A stretch of DNA of 45,316 nucleotides from Chloroflexota bacterium (GCA_017993775.1 JAGOMA010000043.1:1-45316); one strand, 5' to 3'; counted from the stretch's first letter, positions 24,700-33,547 are shown. Notes: generated from the sequence alone by a model not told the origin. A program made the numbers and translations.

Positions 24700-26142
24700 A
24701 TGAACACAGAACTCCCTGCCATAGATTACAGCCGTAAGTGGTTTGTGATGGCCGCCGTCGCCATGAGCACCTTTCTTTCCACGATCGACGGCAGCATCAT
24801 CAACGTCGCCATGCCGACCCTGGTTACAGAGCTGAACACAGTTTTTTCGTTGGCGCAGTGGGTGATTCTGGCATATTTGCTTACCCAAACGACGCTTTTG
24901 CCCAGCATCGGCCGTTTGGGCGATATGCTGGGCAAAAAACGGTTGTACACGGCCGGTATCGTCATTTTTACGCTGGGTTCGGTGTTGTGCGGCCTGTCGC
25001 CGACCGTTTACTGGTTAATTGGGGCGCGGGTGGTGCAGGCTGTGGGGTCGGCTCTGGCTTTGGGGTTGGGCATGGCTATTGTCACCGAGGCTTTCCCGCC
25101 GCAGGAGCGGGGCAAGGCGTTGGGCCTAAATGGCACATTTGTCTCGATTGGGGTGGTAATTGGCCCCACGTTGGGCGGCTTGATTTTGGGGTCGTTTAGC
25201 TGGCATTGGATTTTCTTTGTGAATTTGCCGGTGGGAATTGTGGGGTTGGTGCTGGCCTGGCGTTACTTGCCCGACATACGCCCTGCCGGGCAGGCACAGT
25301 TCGATTTTCCCGGCGCAGTGACCTTGTTTGTCAGTTTGCTGGCCGTTTTGTTGGCCCTGACGCTGGGCCAGCAGGTGGGTTTTTTGGATGGACGCATTCT
25401 GGCTTTGTTTGGCACGGCCGTTCTCTTTCTGGTTCTTTTTTTATGGCTGGAAAGCCGTCATCCTCAGCCCATGATCGATTTACGCCTGTTCCGTCATGGC
25501 CTGTTCAGTCTGAGTTTGTTTAGCGGAGCGGTGGTTTTTGTGGCTATCGCGGGGACTACGCTGCTGCTGCCGTTTTACTTGCAAGATATGGTAGGTTATA
25601 ACACCCGGCAGGTTGGCTTGATGATGGCGTTGATACCCGTTTTTTTGGGAATTTCTGCGCCGCTCTCTGGCGCAGCTTCCGACCGGTATGGCACGCGCAG
25701 CATCGCCAGCCTGGGGCTGGTCATTTTAGCGGCCGGCTTTTGGGTTATGCGCGGGTTTGATTTACATACGGCCGTGTTCGCTTTTGCCCTTGGCGTGCTG
25801 CCAATTGGGTTGGGCATCGGCGTGTTCCAATCGCCCAACAACAGCGCCGTGATGGGTTCCGTGCCCCACGAGCATCTGGGCATTGCCTCCGGCCTGCTTG
25901 GCCTGAGCCGCACGCTGGGCCAAACAGCGGGCATTGCTCTGTTTGGCGCGCTGTGGGCAGGGCGGGTGGCCGCTTATGCCGGGACAACGCTGCCCGGCGG
26001 CGCCACGACCGCGCCTGTTTCGGCGCAAATCGCCGGTTTGAGCGATACCTTCCTGGCTTTGATGGTTCTGACGCTCGTCGCTCTGGCCATGAGCGTGTGG
26101 GGCATTGTTCAGGACCGACGAAATAAAACAATACACAGGTGA
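24700..26142 (+). CDS. DHA2-family MFS drug/proton antiporter (EmrB/QacA type, 480 aa)
   Basis: About 14 membrane helices. Motif A, GRLGDMLGKKRLYT, lies between helices 2 and 3; the helix 1 motif STIDGSIINVAMPTL is the D1-type signature of 14-TM DHA2 exporters; and GAALGLGMAIVTEAFPPQERGKALG with FVSIGVVIGPTLGG is motif C. It is a proton-driven exporter of hydrophobic compounds, possibly drugs or lipids. The next gene starts 4 bp after its stop, so it heads an operon with the two PAF-acetylhydrolase-like enzymes. That pairing suggests shared handling of lipid-like molecules, but this is only inferred. Confidence 0.9.
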   Translation: MNTELPAIDYSRKWFVMAAVAMSTFLSTIDGSIINVAMPTLVTELNTVFSLAQWVILAYLLTQTTLLPSIGRLGDMLGKKRLYTAGIVIFTLGSVLCGLSPTVYWLIGARVVQAVGSALALGLGMAIVTEAFPPQERGKALGLNGTFVSIGVVIGPTLGGLILGSFSWHWIFFVNLPVGIVGLVLAWRYLPDIRPAGQAQFDFPGAVTLFVSLLAVLLALTLGQQVGFLDGRILALFGTAVLFLVLFLWLESRHPQPMIDLRLFRHGLFSLSLFSGAVVFVAIAGTTLLLPFYLQDMVGYNTRQVGLMMALIPVFLGISAPLSGAASDRYGTRSIASLGLVILAAGFWVMRGFDLHTAVFAFALGVLPIGLGIGVFQSPNNSAVMGSVPHEHLGIASGLLGLSRTLGQTAGIALFGALWAGRVAAYAGTTLPGGATTAPVSAQIAGLSDTFLALMVLTLVALAMSVWGIVQDRRNKTIHR

Positions 26143-26145
26143 GAC

Positions 26146-27561
26146 ATGCGATTGTTTGAATGGTTGATATTGTTGCCCTTGCTGCCGGTGCTGATTTGGC
26201 CGCTGCTGCCCGTCCGGCGCCCGCGCGTGGTAGATTTTTTGCCGTTAACGGCCGTGGCCTTCTTCTTTCTCCACTACTTTATAGAAGGCGGGCGCTGGCA
26301 AATGATACCGGCTTATGTGTTTGTGCTGGTGGTTTTTCTGGCAACGGCAGCCCGCTTGTGGCCCTCGTTGTCGCCACGGCCGGACGTTGAAAGTATCTCC
26401 GGCAAGAAGATCATCGCCGTTGTGGCCGGGCTGCTGCTCTGGCTGGCAGTTTTGGCGCTGCCGGTGCTGCTGCCGGTTCCCAAACTGCCATCGCTCACCG
26501 GCTCATACGCCGTCGGCACACGCACCTTTCACCTGGTGGACCGATCACGCCCAGAAATTTATACGGCGCAGCCGGACGATAAGCGCGAGATTATGGTGCA
26601 GGTGTGGTATCCGGCGGCGGCTGATGCCCAGGGAGAAGAAGCGCCGTTTATGGACCAGCTGGACGTGGTGGGCGCGACGTTGGCGGAGCGATTGGGGCTG
26701 CCCTCGTTTTTGCTGAATCATATCAATCTGGTGCATACGCAAACCATTGTCGACGCGCCGCTGGCGAGCAATGGCGCGCCGTTTCCGGTGTTAACTTTTT
26801 CGCATGGGCTGCAAGGTATTCGCGGGCAAAATACGAGTTTGGTGCGCGATTTGGCCAGTCATGGGTTTGTGGTGGCGACCATCGACCATACCTATGGCAA
26901 TGCTATCACTGTGTTTCCTGACGGCCGTGCAGTTCTTTATGATCCCGCTGTCCTTTCGGGTGAGGGCGAACCACCGCACACCAGCAATACCCTGGTTGGC
27001 GTCTGGGCCGACGACATTGGTTTTGTGCTGGATAAGCTGGCGGTCTGGAATGAGGAGGCGGGTAATGCGTTTAACGGCCGTCTCGACCTTTCCCGCGTGG
27101 GTGTGTTTGGGCACTCTACCGGCGGCGGGGCGACGGTGCAGTTTTGTGGCCGCGATCCGCGCTGCCAGGCTGGTGTCGGTCTGGATGCCTGGGTCGTGCC
27201 GGTTTCTGGGGTCATTGTGGCCGGCGGGTTGGACCAGCCATTCATGTTCTTGCGCGCGGCGCAGTGGGAGTTTAACGACGCGGCGGCCAACGACGCCATC
27301 GCCGAGACATTGTACAATTCGCTGACCCGCACCGGCTATTTGGCGACGGTCAGTGGGGCGGCTCATTTCGATTTCAGCGATTTGCCGCTGTTTTCGCCTT
27401 TGGCGCAGCAGTTAGGGCTGTCTGGGCCGATGGCCGGCGATTATGTGGTTGGCCTGGTGAATGATTTTGTGGTGCGTTTTTTTGCGCAGACCTTACAGGG
27501 CGCGGATGAGCCGCTGCCTGTTGTGTACCCGGAAGTGACTGTGGTGGGGAACGGCCGTTAA
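26146..27561 (+). CDS. Membrane-anchored PAF-acetylhydrolase-like alpha/beta hydrolase (471 aa)
   Basis: The N-terminal ~112 residues hold 3-4 hydrophobic helices (about 5-22, 32-46, 55-70, 90-110). A family hydrolase domain follows: YAVGTRTFHLVD, VQVWYPAAAD, FPVLTFSHGLQGIRGQNTSL, nucleophile S324 in FGHSTGGG, D347 in GLDAW, and H407 in GAAHFDFSDLP, a complete triad in PAF-acetylhydrolase (plasma type) spacing. It should cleave short or oxidised acyl esters of phospholipids at the membrane. It is a tandem paralogue of the next gene and lies 4 bp after the exporter gene. Confidence 0.87.
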   Translation: MRLFEWLILLPLLPVLIWPLLPVRRPRVVDFLPLTAVAFFFLHYFIEGGRWQMIPAYVFVLVVFLATAARLWPSLSPRPDVESISGKKIIAVVAGLLLWLAVLALPVLLPVPKLPSLTGSYAVGTRTFHLVDRSRPEIYTAQPDDKREIMVQVWYPAAADAQGEEAPFMDQLDVVGATLAERLGLPSFLLNHINLVHTQTIVDAPLASNGAPFPVLTFSHGLQGIRGQNTSLVRDLASHGFVVATIDHTYGNAITVFPDGRAVLYDPAVLSGEGEPPHTSNTLVGVWADDIGFVLDKLAVWNEEAGNAFNGRLDLSRVGVFGHSTGGGATVQFCGRDPRCQAGVGLDAWVVPVSGVIVAGGLDQPFMFLRAAQWEFNDAAANDAIAETLYNSLTRTGYLATVSGAAHFDFSDLPLFSPLAQQLGLSGPMAGDYVVGLVNDFVVRFFAQTLQGADEPLPVVYPEVTVVGNGR

Positions 27562-27591
27562 CCCCCGGTAGAAAATTCGGCAAGGAATCAT

Positions 27592-28968
27592 ATGCGACCG
27601 CTGGAAATAGCCATACTGGCAGGCCATTTGCTGACTGTTGGCTGGCTGTACACCAATCCCGACGCCAGCACCACGGCCGAACGGGCTGTGCCGCTGCTCG
27701 TGCCGCTGCTCGTCATCGTCCATACGGCGTGGGAAAAACCGCGCTGGCAGATGGCCCCGGCTTATCTGCAATCGTTGGTGGTGTTAACGGTAGATTGGGC
27801 CGGTAAATGGCCGCAGTTTGCCGGCAGCGGCTGGGCGATTTTTTTCGGCGTCGTGGTTTATGGCGCGTCGGTGGGGCTGCCGTATGCGTTGGCTGTGCCC
27901 AATTTGCCGAAGCCGACCGGCCGATACGCCATTGGCACGCGCACATTTTATGTGGTAGACACCTCGCGGTCGGATGTGTTTGGCGCAAATCAAGCCGAAC
28001 CGCGCGAATTAATGTTCCAGGTCTGGTATCCGGCAGTCAGAATGCCGAACGCTCGCCGCGCCCCCTTCATCGCCGATTTTAAGATTGGCGGACCGGCTAT
28101 TGCCCGCCGTTTTGGTTTTCCGCCGTTTATTTTGCGCCATGTAGACCTGGCGCGGACGCACAGCTATCTGGATTTGCCGGTAGCTGACGATGGCGCGCCA
28201 TTTCCGGTGCTGACGTTTTCGCATGGGTATCTGGGGCTTCATTCGCAAAATACGTGGCAGATGGAGGAGTTGGCCAGTCATGGATATGTGGTGGCGGCGA
28301 CCAATCATACGGGCGGGGCGATTTGCACCGTTTTCCCAGACGGCCGTGTGGTTTTTGGCATGACTGCGCCGCCGGATGATATGCCTCTGGAGCAAGCCGG
28401 GCTGTTGGGAATGCAGCAGTGGGCGGAGGATGTGCAGTTTGTGCTCGATCAGTTGGCCTGTTGGCAGGCTAATGAGGGGAATGCGTTTTACGGCCGTTTA
28501 GATCTATCCCGCGTGGGTAGTTTTGGGCATTCGATGGGTGGGGGAACGGCCGTGCAGTTTGCCCATCTGGACAACCGCTGCCGGGCGCTGCTGTTGTTGG
28601 ACCCCTGGCTGCGGCCGGTGGACGATGCCATCATTCGGCAGGGTTTCGCCTTTCCGATTTTGTGCCTGATGAGCGTGGGGGAATTTGGCAAAACGAATGG
28701 GGCGCTGGCCAAGCAGTTGGCCGCGGCCAGCGGCGAGCGGGGCATGGTGGCTTCCATTGCCGGCAGCGGCCATTACGATTACAGTGATTTGCCGCTGCTT
28801 TCGCCGGTGACGCGCATGTTTGGGGCGAAGGGGCCGATTAACGGCCGTCGCGCGGCGCGGATTATCAACGACTATACGCTGGCGTTTTTTGAGGCGGCGC
28901 TGCGGGAACGGCCGTCGACGCTGCTGCAGGGGGAGAGCCGGTACAAGGAAGTGCAGGTTAGTAGTTAG
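27592..28968 (+). CDS. Second membrane-anchored PAF-acetylhydrolase-like hydrolase (458 aa)
   Basis: A paralogue of the preceding gene, sharing order and motifs: an N-terminal hydrophobic region (about 3-100), YAIGTRTFYVVDTSR, FPVLTFSHGYLGLHSQNTWQ, S314 in FGHSMGGG, D337 in LLLDPW and H394 in GSGHYDYSDLPLLSP. Starts 30 bp after its neighbour. The two copies have diverged widely outside motif blocks, so the duplication is old or one copy was acquired. Two ACGGCCGT motifs sit at equivalent codons in both copies (the FPDGR and GRLDLSRVG blocks), though others are unique. Probably an operon with the exporter. Confidence 0.87.
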   Translation: MRPLEIAILAGHLLTVGWLYTNPDASTTAERAVPLLVPLLVIVHTAWEKPRWQMAPAYLQSLVVLTVDWAGKWPQFAGSGWAIFFGVVVYGASVGLPYALAVPNLPKPTGRYAIGTRTFYVVDTSRSDVFGANQAEPRELMFQVWYPAVRMPNARRAPFIADFKIGGPAIARRFGFPPFILRHVDLARTHSYLDLPVADDGAPFPVLTFSHGYLGLHSQNTWQMEELASHGYVVAATNHTGGAICTVFPDGRVVFGMTAPPDDMPLEQAGLLGMQQWAEDVQFVLDQLACWQANEGNAFYGRLDLSRVGSFGHSMGGGTAVQFAHLDNRCRALLLLDPWLRPVDDAIIRQGFAFPILCLMSVGEFGKTNGALAKQLAAASGERGMVASIAGSGHYDYSDLPLLSPVTRMFGAKGPINGRRAARIINDYTLAFFEAALRERPSTLLQGESRYKEVQVSS

Positions 28969-28993
28969 GAATAGAAATTAAATACCACACGAA

Positions 28994-29008
28994 AGATTGG
29001 TCCAACCT
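28994..29008. repeat. Single arm of the AGATTGGTCCAATC repeat family
   Basis: AGATTGGTCCAACCT matches the arm of the terminator at 20748-20761 with a change near the end. It is in the convergent spacer downstream of the hydrolase gene. No partner arm is nearby, so it may be half of a decayed copy. Confidence 0.4.
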
Positions 29009-29050
29009 GAACATGTAAATTATTCAATTCTCGTTCTGTGAGGCATGATT

Positions 29051-29080
29051 GGGGTTGGGGGTTGGGGGTTGTGGGGGGGG
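29051..29080 (+). other. G-quadruplex-like tract between convergent genes
   Basis: Four runs of G (4, 5, 5 and 8 long) separated by TT, TT and TTGT fill 29051-29080, between the stops of the hydrolase (28968, plus) and patatin (29084, minus) genes. The tract fits the G3+N1-7 quadruplex rule well. It could block polymerases at the convergent junction. No conventional terminator is visible in this spacer. Confidence 0.55.
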
Positions 29081-29083
29081 TGC

Positions 29084-30178
29084 TCATTTGTCTTTGCTGC
29101 GCCTGGGCCAGCGGTTATTGAAAAGGCGTTCGAGCTGGCGGCGCAGCCGGGTGTAAAACGAATCGGTAACGGACTGGTCTGGGGGAGTGTAGCTGTCTAA
29201 AAATTCGCGTACGGCCGTTTCGCCTGCCAGCATCAATTTCTGATAGGTTTTGTCCGCCGGTAGAGGCTGCACATGAAAGTCGGTTGTGGAGACGCAGCAG
29301 TCGCTCACGTCGATGGTGCGTCGCCGGTCCATGGGGCGTCGTTCATGCATTGCGACCTGCGACTCCATCCACGTTTCGAAAAGGTTAGACAGGTACGTTG
29401 CGATGTTGGTAATGGGGCGGCGGCCGGCGTTGGGGCAGTCGGGTGGGGTGCAGAGACGGCAGCCTAAGGTTTCCCAGTTGATGCCGTTTCCGTAGAGCGG
29501 GTTGTTGGCTGCGTACTGCGGTCCATCAAACAAATGGATGGGATAGTTGGAAAGAATGCCGCCGTCGCCATAAAAATCACCCTGGCCCAGCGAGCGCCCA
29601 TCGTATTGTGGGGCGGCGAAAAAAAGTGGGATAGATTGTGAGAGGAGGAGGGCGTCACAAACGGCCGTGTCCGGCGTTGTCGCAGCGGAAAAAACCTCCA
29701 GACGGTGCTGGGAAATATTGGTAACCACAACGTGTAAATCGCGGCAGCCGTGGGCCTGAAAGTCGGCAAACGTGGCCTCTTTGTTTCCAAGTTGGTTAGC
29801 GATGGTGTTTTGCAGCCAATCATAGGCGTATTCCGTGTCGTACCAGCCATAGTGGCGCATCAGGCGGTTCAGGGCATCGACATTTTGGGCCAGGTCGCGG
29901 CCCAAGTTGGCGTTGATAAGGCGGGAAGGCATACGCACATTCGTTTTTAACCCCGGTATTTTGCTGTAGTCTAGCGAGCGAAAAACAGCCAGGCTGTCGG
30001 CCGCGCTCAGGCGAAAACTCAGAACAGCGGCAATCATGGCCCCGGCTGAAGTGCCGCCGACGCGCTCTATTTGTGACAAAATGCCAGCTTCTTCCAGGCC
30101 AGCAATCAGGCCGTGGTAGGCAAAACTTTTTATGCCGCCACCCTGGAAAATCAGGTTTTTGAAGGCGTATTGGGTCAT
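29084..30178 (-). CDS. Patatin-like phospholipase (364 aa)
   Basis: The oxyanion loop GGGIKS (13-18), nucleophile S44 in GTSAG, and catalytic D205 in YGDGGILSNYP define a patatin acyl hydrolase. The first residues (MTQYAFKNLIFQGGGIKSFA) show no signal peptide. It is of a different subfamily from the patatin at 16958: no long C-terminal extension, and an insertion after the DGG block with several Cys residues (LGCRLCTPPDCPN, about 236-248), possibly metal-binding. It lies on the strand of the zinc-type dehydrogenase, 45 bp downstream of it. Confidence 0.9.
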   Translation of the reverse strand: MTQYAFKNLIFQGGGIKSFAYHGLIAGLEEAGILSQIERVGGTSAGAMIAAVLSFRLSAADSLAVFRSLDYSKIPGLKTNVRMPSRLINANLGRDLAQNVDALNRLMRHYGWYDTEYAYDWLQNTIANQLGNKEATFADFQAHGCRDLHVVVTNISQHRLEVFSAATTPDTAVCDALLLSQSIPLFFAAPQYDGRSLGQGDFYGDGGILSNYPIHLFDGPQYAANNPLYGNGINWETLGCRLCTPPDCPNAGRRPITNIATYLSNLFETWMESQVAMHERRPMDRRRTIDVSDCCVSTTDFHVQPLPADKTYQKLMLAGETAVREFLDSYTPPDQSVTDSFYTRLRRQLERLFNNRWPRRSKDK

Positions 30179-30222
30179 GAATTGCCTTTAGCCGTAAGCC
30201 ATAGGCGAATTACGGCCGTGGA

Positions 30223-31257
30223 TTATTCGTTTGTTAGCACCAGTTTGCCGCTGAAGTGGCCATCTTGCAGGCGCAGCAGGGCGGCTGGCCCTTCGTTCAG
30301 GGGATAGAGGGTGTCGATGATGGGGTGGAGACGGCCGTTAAACACCAGCGCCATGACTTCTTCATAATCTATGCTGGTTCCCATGGTGCTGCCGATGATG
30401 CGCAATTGTTTGCCGAATACCAGCCGATTGTCGATTTCAAATTTGGGGCCGCTGGTGTTGCCCACAGTGAGCAAGCGGCCGCCGCGCTTCAGCGCCCGCA
30501 GCGAGGCAGAATATGTGGCTGCGCCTACATTATCCACGACCACGTCCACGCCTTGCCGCGCCGTGGCCTTAAATAAGGTTCGGCCCCAATCTTCGGTCTG
30601 GCGGTTGATGGTGACGTCTGCGCCCAAGTCGCGCGCCTGAGCCAGCTTTTCTTCCGACGAACCGACCACGTAGATGGGGCCGGCTCCGGCCAGTTTGGCG
30701 ATTTGTATGGCGGCTGTGTTAACGCCGCCGCCTGCCCCAACGATGAGCACGGATGCGCCGGCCTGCAAGCCGCCGGCTTTAATGAGCGAGTGCCAGGCGG
30801 TGACAAATACCAGCGAAGCGGCGGCGGCGGCCGTGAAGGGGAATGTGTCGGGCATTTTTAGGAGATTGCGGGCGGGAACGGCCGTATACTCGGCAAAAAA
30901 ACCATCTTCATGTTCGCCCAGAATGGCAAACTGCTGGCACATGTTGTCACGGCCGCTGCGGCAGTAGGCGCACTGCCCGCAAAACAGCGACGGATTCACG
31001 GCCACCCGGTCGCCCACGGCAAAATCGACGACGTTGGCCCCAAGTTGGGCAATCACTCCCGCGCCGTCGCTGCCCATGATGTGCGGCAGCTTTAATTTTA
31101 ATCCCGGCCAGCCTTCCACCACCCATAAATCCAGCCGGTTCAGGGCAGCCGCTTTTACTTGCAGCAGCACTTCGTCTGGTTTGATGGTTGGCTCGGCGAC
31201 ATCGGTGTAAACGACGTTCGCCAATGTCCCATGTTCATGAAATACGACAGCTTTCAC
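30223..31257 (-). CDS. Zinc-type medium-chain dehydrogenase/reductase (344 aa)
   Basis: A GTG start at 31257, preceded by GGAGG, gives MKAVVFHEHGTLANVVYTDV, the normal N-terminus for the family; longer upstream open frame is spurious. The structural zinc cysteines are present (C93, C96, C99, C107 in CGQCAYCRSGRDNMC). The first catalytic-zinc position is N40 (AAALNRLDLWV) rather than Cys, and GSDGAG replaces GHE, as in the quinone-oxidoreductase-like branch. The Rossmann motif VLIVGAGGGVNTAAIQIAK binds NAD(P). It lies 14 bp downstream of the TPR gene in one operon. Substrate not predictable. Confidence 0.88.
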   Translation of the reverse strand: MKAVVFHEHGTLANVVYTDVAEPTIKPDEVLLQVKAAALNRLDLWVVEGWPGLKLKLPHIMGSDGAGVIAQLGANVVDFAVGDRVAVNPSLFCGQCAYCRSGRDNMCQQFAILGEHEDGFFAEYTAVPARNLLKMPDTFPFTAAAAASLVFVTAWHSLIKAGGLQAGASVLIVGAGGGVNTAAIQIAKLAGAGPIYVVGSSEEKLAQARDLGADVTINRQTEDWGRTLFKATARQGVDVVVDNVGAATYSASLRALKRGGRLLTVGNTSGPKFEIDNRLVFGKQLRIIGSTMGTSIDYEEVMALVFNGRLHPIIDTLYPLNEGPAALLRLQDGHFSGKLVLTNE

Positions 31258-31271
31258 AGCGCCTCCGTGGT

Positions 31272-31793
31272 TTATTCGTCGTCCCAGACCTCTTCCAGAT
31301 TGTCTTTGTAGAATTCGTAAACGTCGGCGTAGCCCAAGATGTCTTCGTTGGTGGTGGTTTGCAGCAGCACGTCTAGCAGGGTGCGCATGGCGGCCTCTTT
31401 TTGGTCGTTGCTGTAGTAGGCCAGGGCCAGGAAAACGTGGCCGCTTTTGTTGTCTGGGAATTGGGAAACGGCCGTTTCCAATGCTTCCACCGCCGCGCCA
31501 AATTCGCCAATCACCCGGCGGCAGCTGCCCAGGCAAATCAGACATTCCTGCAAATCGTCGCCGCTAAGACCTTCTTCGATAGCGTCTTCGTAGTACGGGA
31601 TGGCCTCGCGTTCTTCACCCAACACGTCGTATGAGCCGCCGACTTCGTATAGAACAAGCGGGTCTTCGGGGAAATCATCCATCAAAGCCAGTAAAATGGC
31701 TTGCGATTCTTCTAATTGATCCTGGTCGCGCAGGTCACGTGCGCGAGCAATTCGTTCGTCTTTTGTCTCCACGTCTTTCTCCTGAATGTGCAT
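31272..31793 (-). CDS. Acidic TPR protein (173 aa)
   Basis: A soluble, strongly acidic protein made of about four TPR-like helix pairs: LEESQAILLALMDDFPEDPL, VLGEEREAIPYYEDAIEEGL, FGAAVEALETAVSQFPDNKS and YYSNDQKEAAMRTLLDVLLQ. No catalytic motif or membrane segment. Probably a protein-interaction adaptor. First gene of a minus-strand unit with the dehydrogenase and perhaps the patatin. It diverges from 31929 across 135 bp with no clear promoter hexamers. Confidence 0.8.
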   Translation of the reverse strand: MHIQEKDVETKDERIARARDLRDQDQLEESQAILLALMDDFPEDPLVLYEVGGSYDVLGEEREAIPYYEDAIEEGLSGDDLQECLICLGSCRRVIGEFGAAVEALETAVSQFPDNKSGHVFLALAYYSNDQKEAAMRTLLDVLLQTTTNEDILGYADVYEFYKDNLEEVWDDE

Positions 31794-31928
31794 GATGGGT
31801 CATTGTTGGATCTTGCTTTGAATGATAGACATGCGCGGCCAAATTCGCAACCGGTTTGTGCTTGTCGCCGGGCTTAGGTTTTGGTATTGTCTGGTAATGG
31901 TTGAGTCTGTAAGGAGAGGTATTGCCCG

Positions 31929-32474
31929 ATGGTTATGAAAGCAGTAAGACAGCACGTGCATGGGTGGTTGTGGCAAGACAACGGCCGTTCTGCCCTGCTT
32001 TTAACTAACCCTAAACCGGCCGAGCAAACGGCCGTTTCCCTTTACCTGCGGTTTGCCCTCATCGTGCGCGGCCCGGAAGACCATGTGTTGCCCGCGCTGC
32101 TGCTGGACGATTGGGGCAGCGAAATTCGTGGCCTGGAAATTTATCGCTTCATCCATGAGCACGGCGACGAATTTCCGCGCGCCGAAGTCTTTGGCTTTGA
32201 TATGGATGGCAGCGAGACGCAGTTGTTCTTGCGCAGCCTGGAATTGTCCATGCGCCTGCCTTCTTATGTCTACACTTCGGCGGACGATCCGTTGGCCGAT
32301 GGGGCGCGCCTGCACGCCATCCTCCTGCCCACGCCCGGCGTAGAGCAGCCGCAGCGGTTGGAAGGACCGCCGGCCGATTTGTTTGAACGGCCGTTACGCG
32401 CCGCACGGGTAAGTTGGTGGCAGGTTCCACCCGATACCACAACCTTTGACTTTGCTTTGTTGGAGGATACATAA
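31929..32474 (+). CDS. Conserved-looking protein of unknown function (181 aa)
   Basis: An AAGGAGAG ribosome site at 31911-31918 supports ATG 31929 (ATG 31935 is a close alternative). The sequence opens MVMKAVRQHVHGWLWQDNGR and has a mixed alpha/beta pattern without membrane segments, Cys pairs or a motif I know. Features: GSEIRGLEIYRFIHEHGDEF and LPSYVYTSADDPLADGARLH. Its stop overlaps the start of the lytic transglycosylase (TAATG), so the two are translationally coupled and may function together at the cell wall; that is inference. Two ACGGCCGT motifs lie only 47 bp apart here. Confidence 0.65.
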   Translation: MVMKAVRQHVHGWLWQDNGRSALLLTNPKPAEQTAVSLYLRFALIVRGPEDHVLPALLLDDWGSEIRGLEIYRFIHEHGDEFPRAEVFGFDMDGSETQLFLRSLELSMRLPSYVYTSADDPLADGARLHAILLPTPGVEQPQRLEGPPADLFERPLRAARVSWWQVPPDTTTFDFALLEDT

Positions 32475-33436
32475 TGCTGCCTGGTGGCCTGATTCGTCGG
32501 GTTTTACAGCTAGGCGCGCTGGCGTTGGTGTTGACGCTGGTGGTGCTGCCTGAGCAAACGGCCGTGGCCGCCAGGGCGGTGACGCCTCTCTTGCAAGAAC
32601 CCGACGAGGTACCGGCTATCTCGACCATTTGGGGGCCGGGGGTTCAGCAGTGGGCTTTCCACATCGGTGTCCTGGCCAAAGCCCACGGTCTCGATCCCGA
32701 TTTTATCGCCGCAGTCATCAACGAAGAATCAGATGGCAACCATCACGCCACCAGCCAAAAAGGGGCAGTGGGCCTGATGGGTGTGATGCCCACCGGCCCG
32801 GGCCTGGAATGGCGGCCATCGGCCGACGATCTGGCCAATCCGGCCATCAATTTGCGTTGGGGTGTGGCCATTCTGGCGGATGTAGTGCGGCAGGCTGGCG
32901 GCGATTTGTATGCCGCCTTAGCCGCCTACAGCGGCGGCTGGGCGAATGTGAACAATGGCGTGCCGCGCAGTTATGCCACCAGTGTGTTGGATAATTACGG
33001 CCGTGCCGTGGCGGCGCGCAACAATATCTCTCCGGATATTGCCACCCAATGGACGGTGGCCATCACCATTCGTTATGGCAACGTGCCCAACGAATCACTG
33101 CTTATTCTGGGCGATCAGCCGATTTCTGGCCTCTACACGTTTGGCGAGCACGTGGTTTATGATTATGTAGACGATAACGGCCGTGCATATTATGTCTTGG
33201 GGTACGCGGTTCCGGTTGCCCTGGTGGCTCCCGTGGAAAACGACACCGTCATTTACGGTGACAGCGAAAGCGTGGATGCCTACTTACGCGCCCGCCTGGG
33301 CGATGATGGCGGCATGAAGGCCACGGACAGCAATCCCCAGGTGCTGCTGGCCTGTTTGCCCAGCCTGGATCGTTTGCGGGGTCATGCCAGCACCCGCTGG
33401 TTTGCGCCGTCCGATTGCCCGGATTGGCACAGGTGA
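32474..33436 (+). CDS. Secreted lytic transglycosylase (SLT domain, 320 aa)
   Basis: The N-terminal signal peptide (LIRRVLQLGALALVLTLVVL, about 6-25) is followed by an SLT-type domain at about 55-180: FIAAVINEESDGNHHATSQKGAVGLMGVMP with catalytic Glu85, NPAINLRWGVAILADVV, and ALAAYSGGWANVNNG, the three core motifs of the family. It cleaves peptidoglycan between MurNAc and GlcNAc. The C-terminal ~120 residues are not recognised. Starts on the last base of the previous stop (TAATG). Followed by a heptamer-type repeat. Confidence 0.88.
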   Translation: MLPGGLIRRVLQLGALALVLTLVVLPEQTAVAARAVTPLLQEPDEVPAISTIWGPGVQQWAFHIGVLAKAHGLDPDFIAAVINEESDGNHHATSQKGAVGLMGVMPTGPGLEWRPSADDLANPAINLRWGVAILADVVRQAGGDLYAALAAYSGGWANVNNGVPRSYATSVLDNYGRAVAARNNISPDIATQWTVAITIRYGNVPNESLLILGDQPISGLYTFGEHVVYDYVDDNGRAYYVLGYAVPVALVAPVENDTVIYGDSESVDAYLRARLGDDGGMKATDSNPQVLLACLPSLDRLRGHASTRWFAPSDCPDWHR

Positions 33437-33449
33437 TGCGTGAGCCGTA

Positions 33450-33547
33450 GGCTGTGGGCCGTTGGCTGTGGGCCGTAGGCTGTGGGCCATTGGCTGTGGG
33501 CCATTGGCTGTGGGCCATTGGCTGTGGGCCATTGGCTGTGGGCCGTA
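33450..33547. repeat. 14-bp (double-heptamer) tandem repeat, seven units
   Basis: Seven consecutive units of GGCTGTGGGCCATT (variants end in GTT or GTA) starting at 33450, 33464, 33478, 33492, 33506, 33520 and 33534. Each unit is two related heptamers (GCTGTGG and GCCATTG), and the phase continues into 33442. It lies between the transglycosylase and the next gene. The period is not a multiple of three, so it is not coding. Confidence 0.85.

Noticed and set aside
31258..31545. N-terminal extension of the zinc-type dehydrogenase
   Set aside because: It overlaps the TPR gene and has no family similarity; the GTG at 31257 has a GGAGG site and the normal family start.
33450..33547. Possible CRISPR array
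   Set aside because: Direct tandem 14-bp units without spacers and no cas genes.
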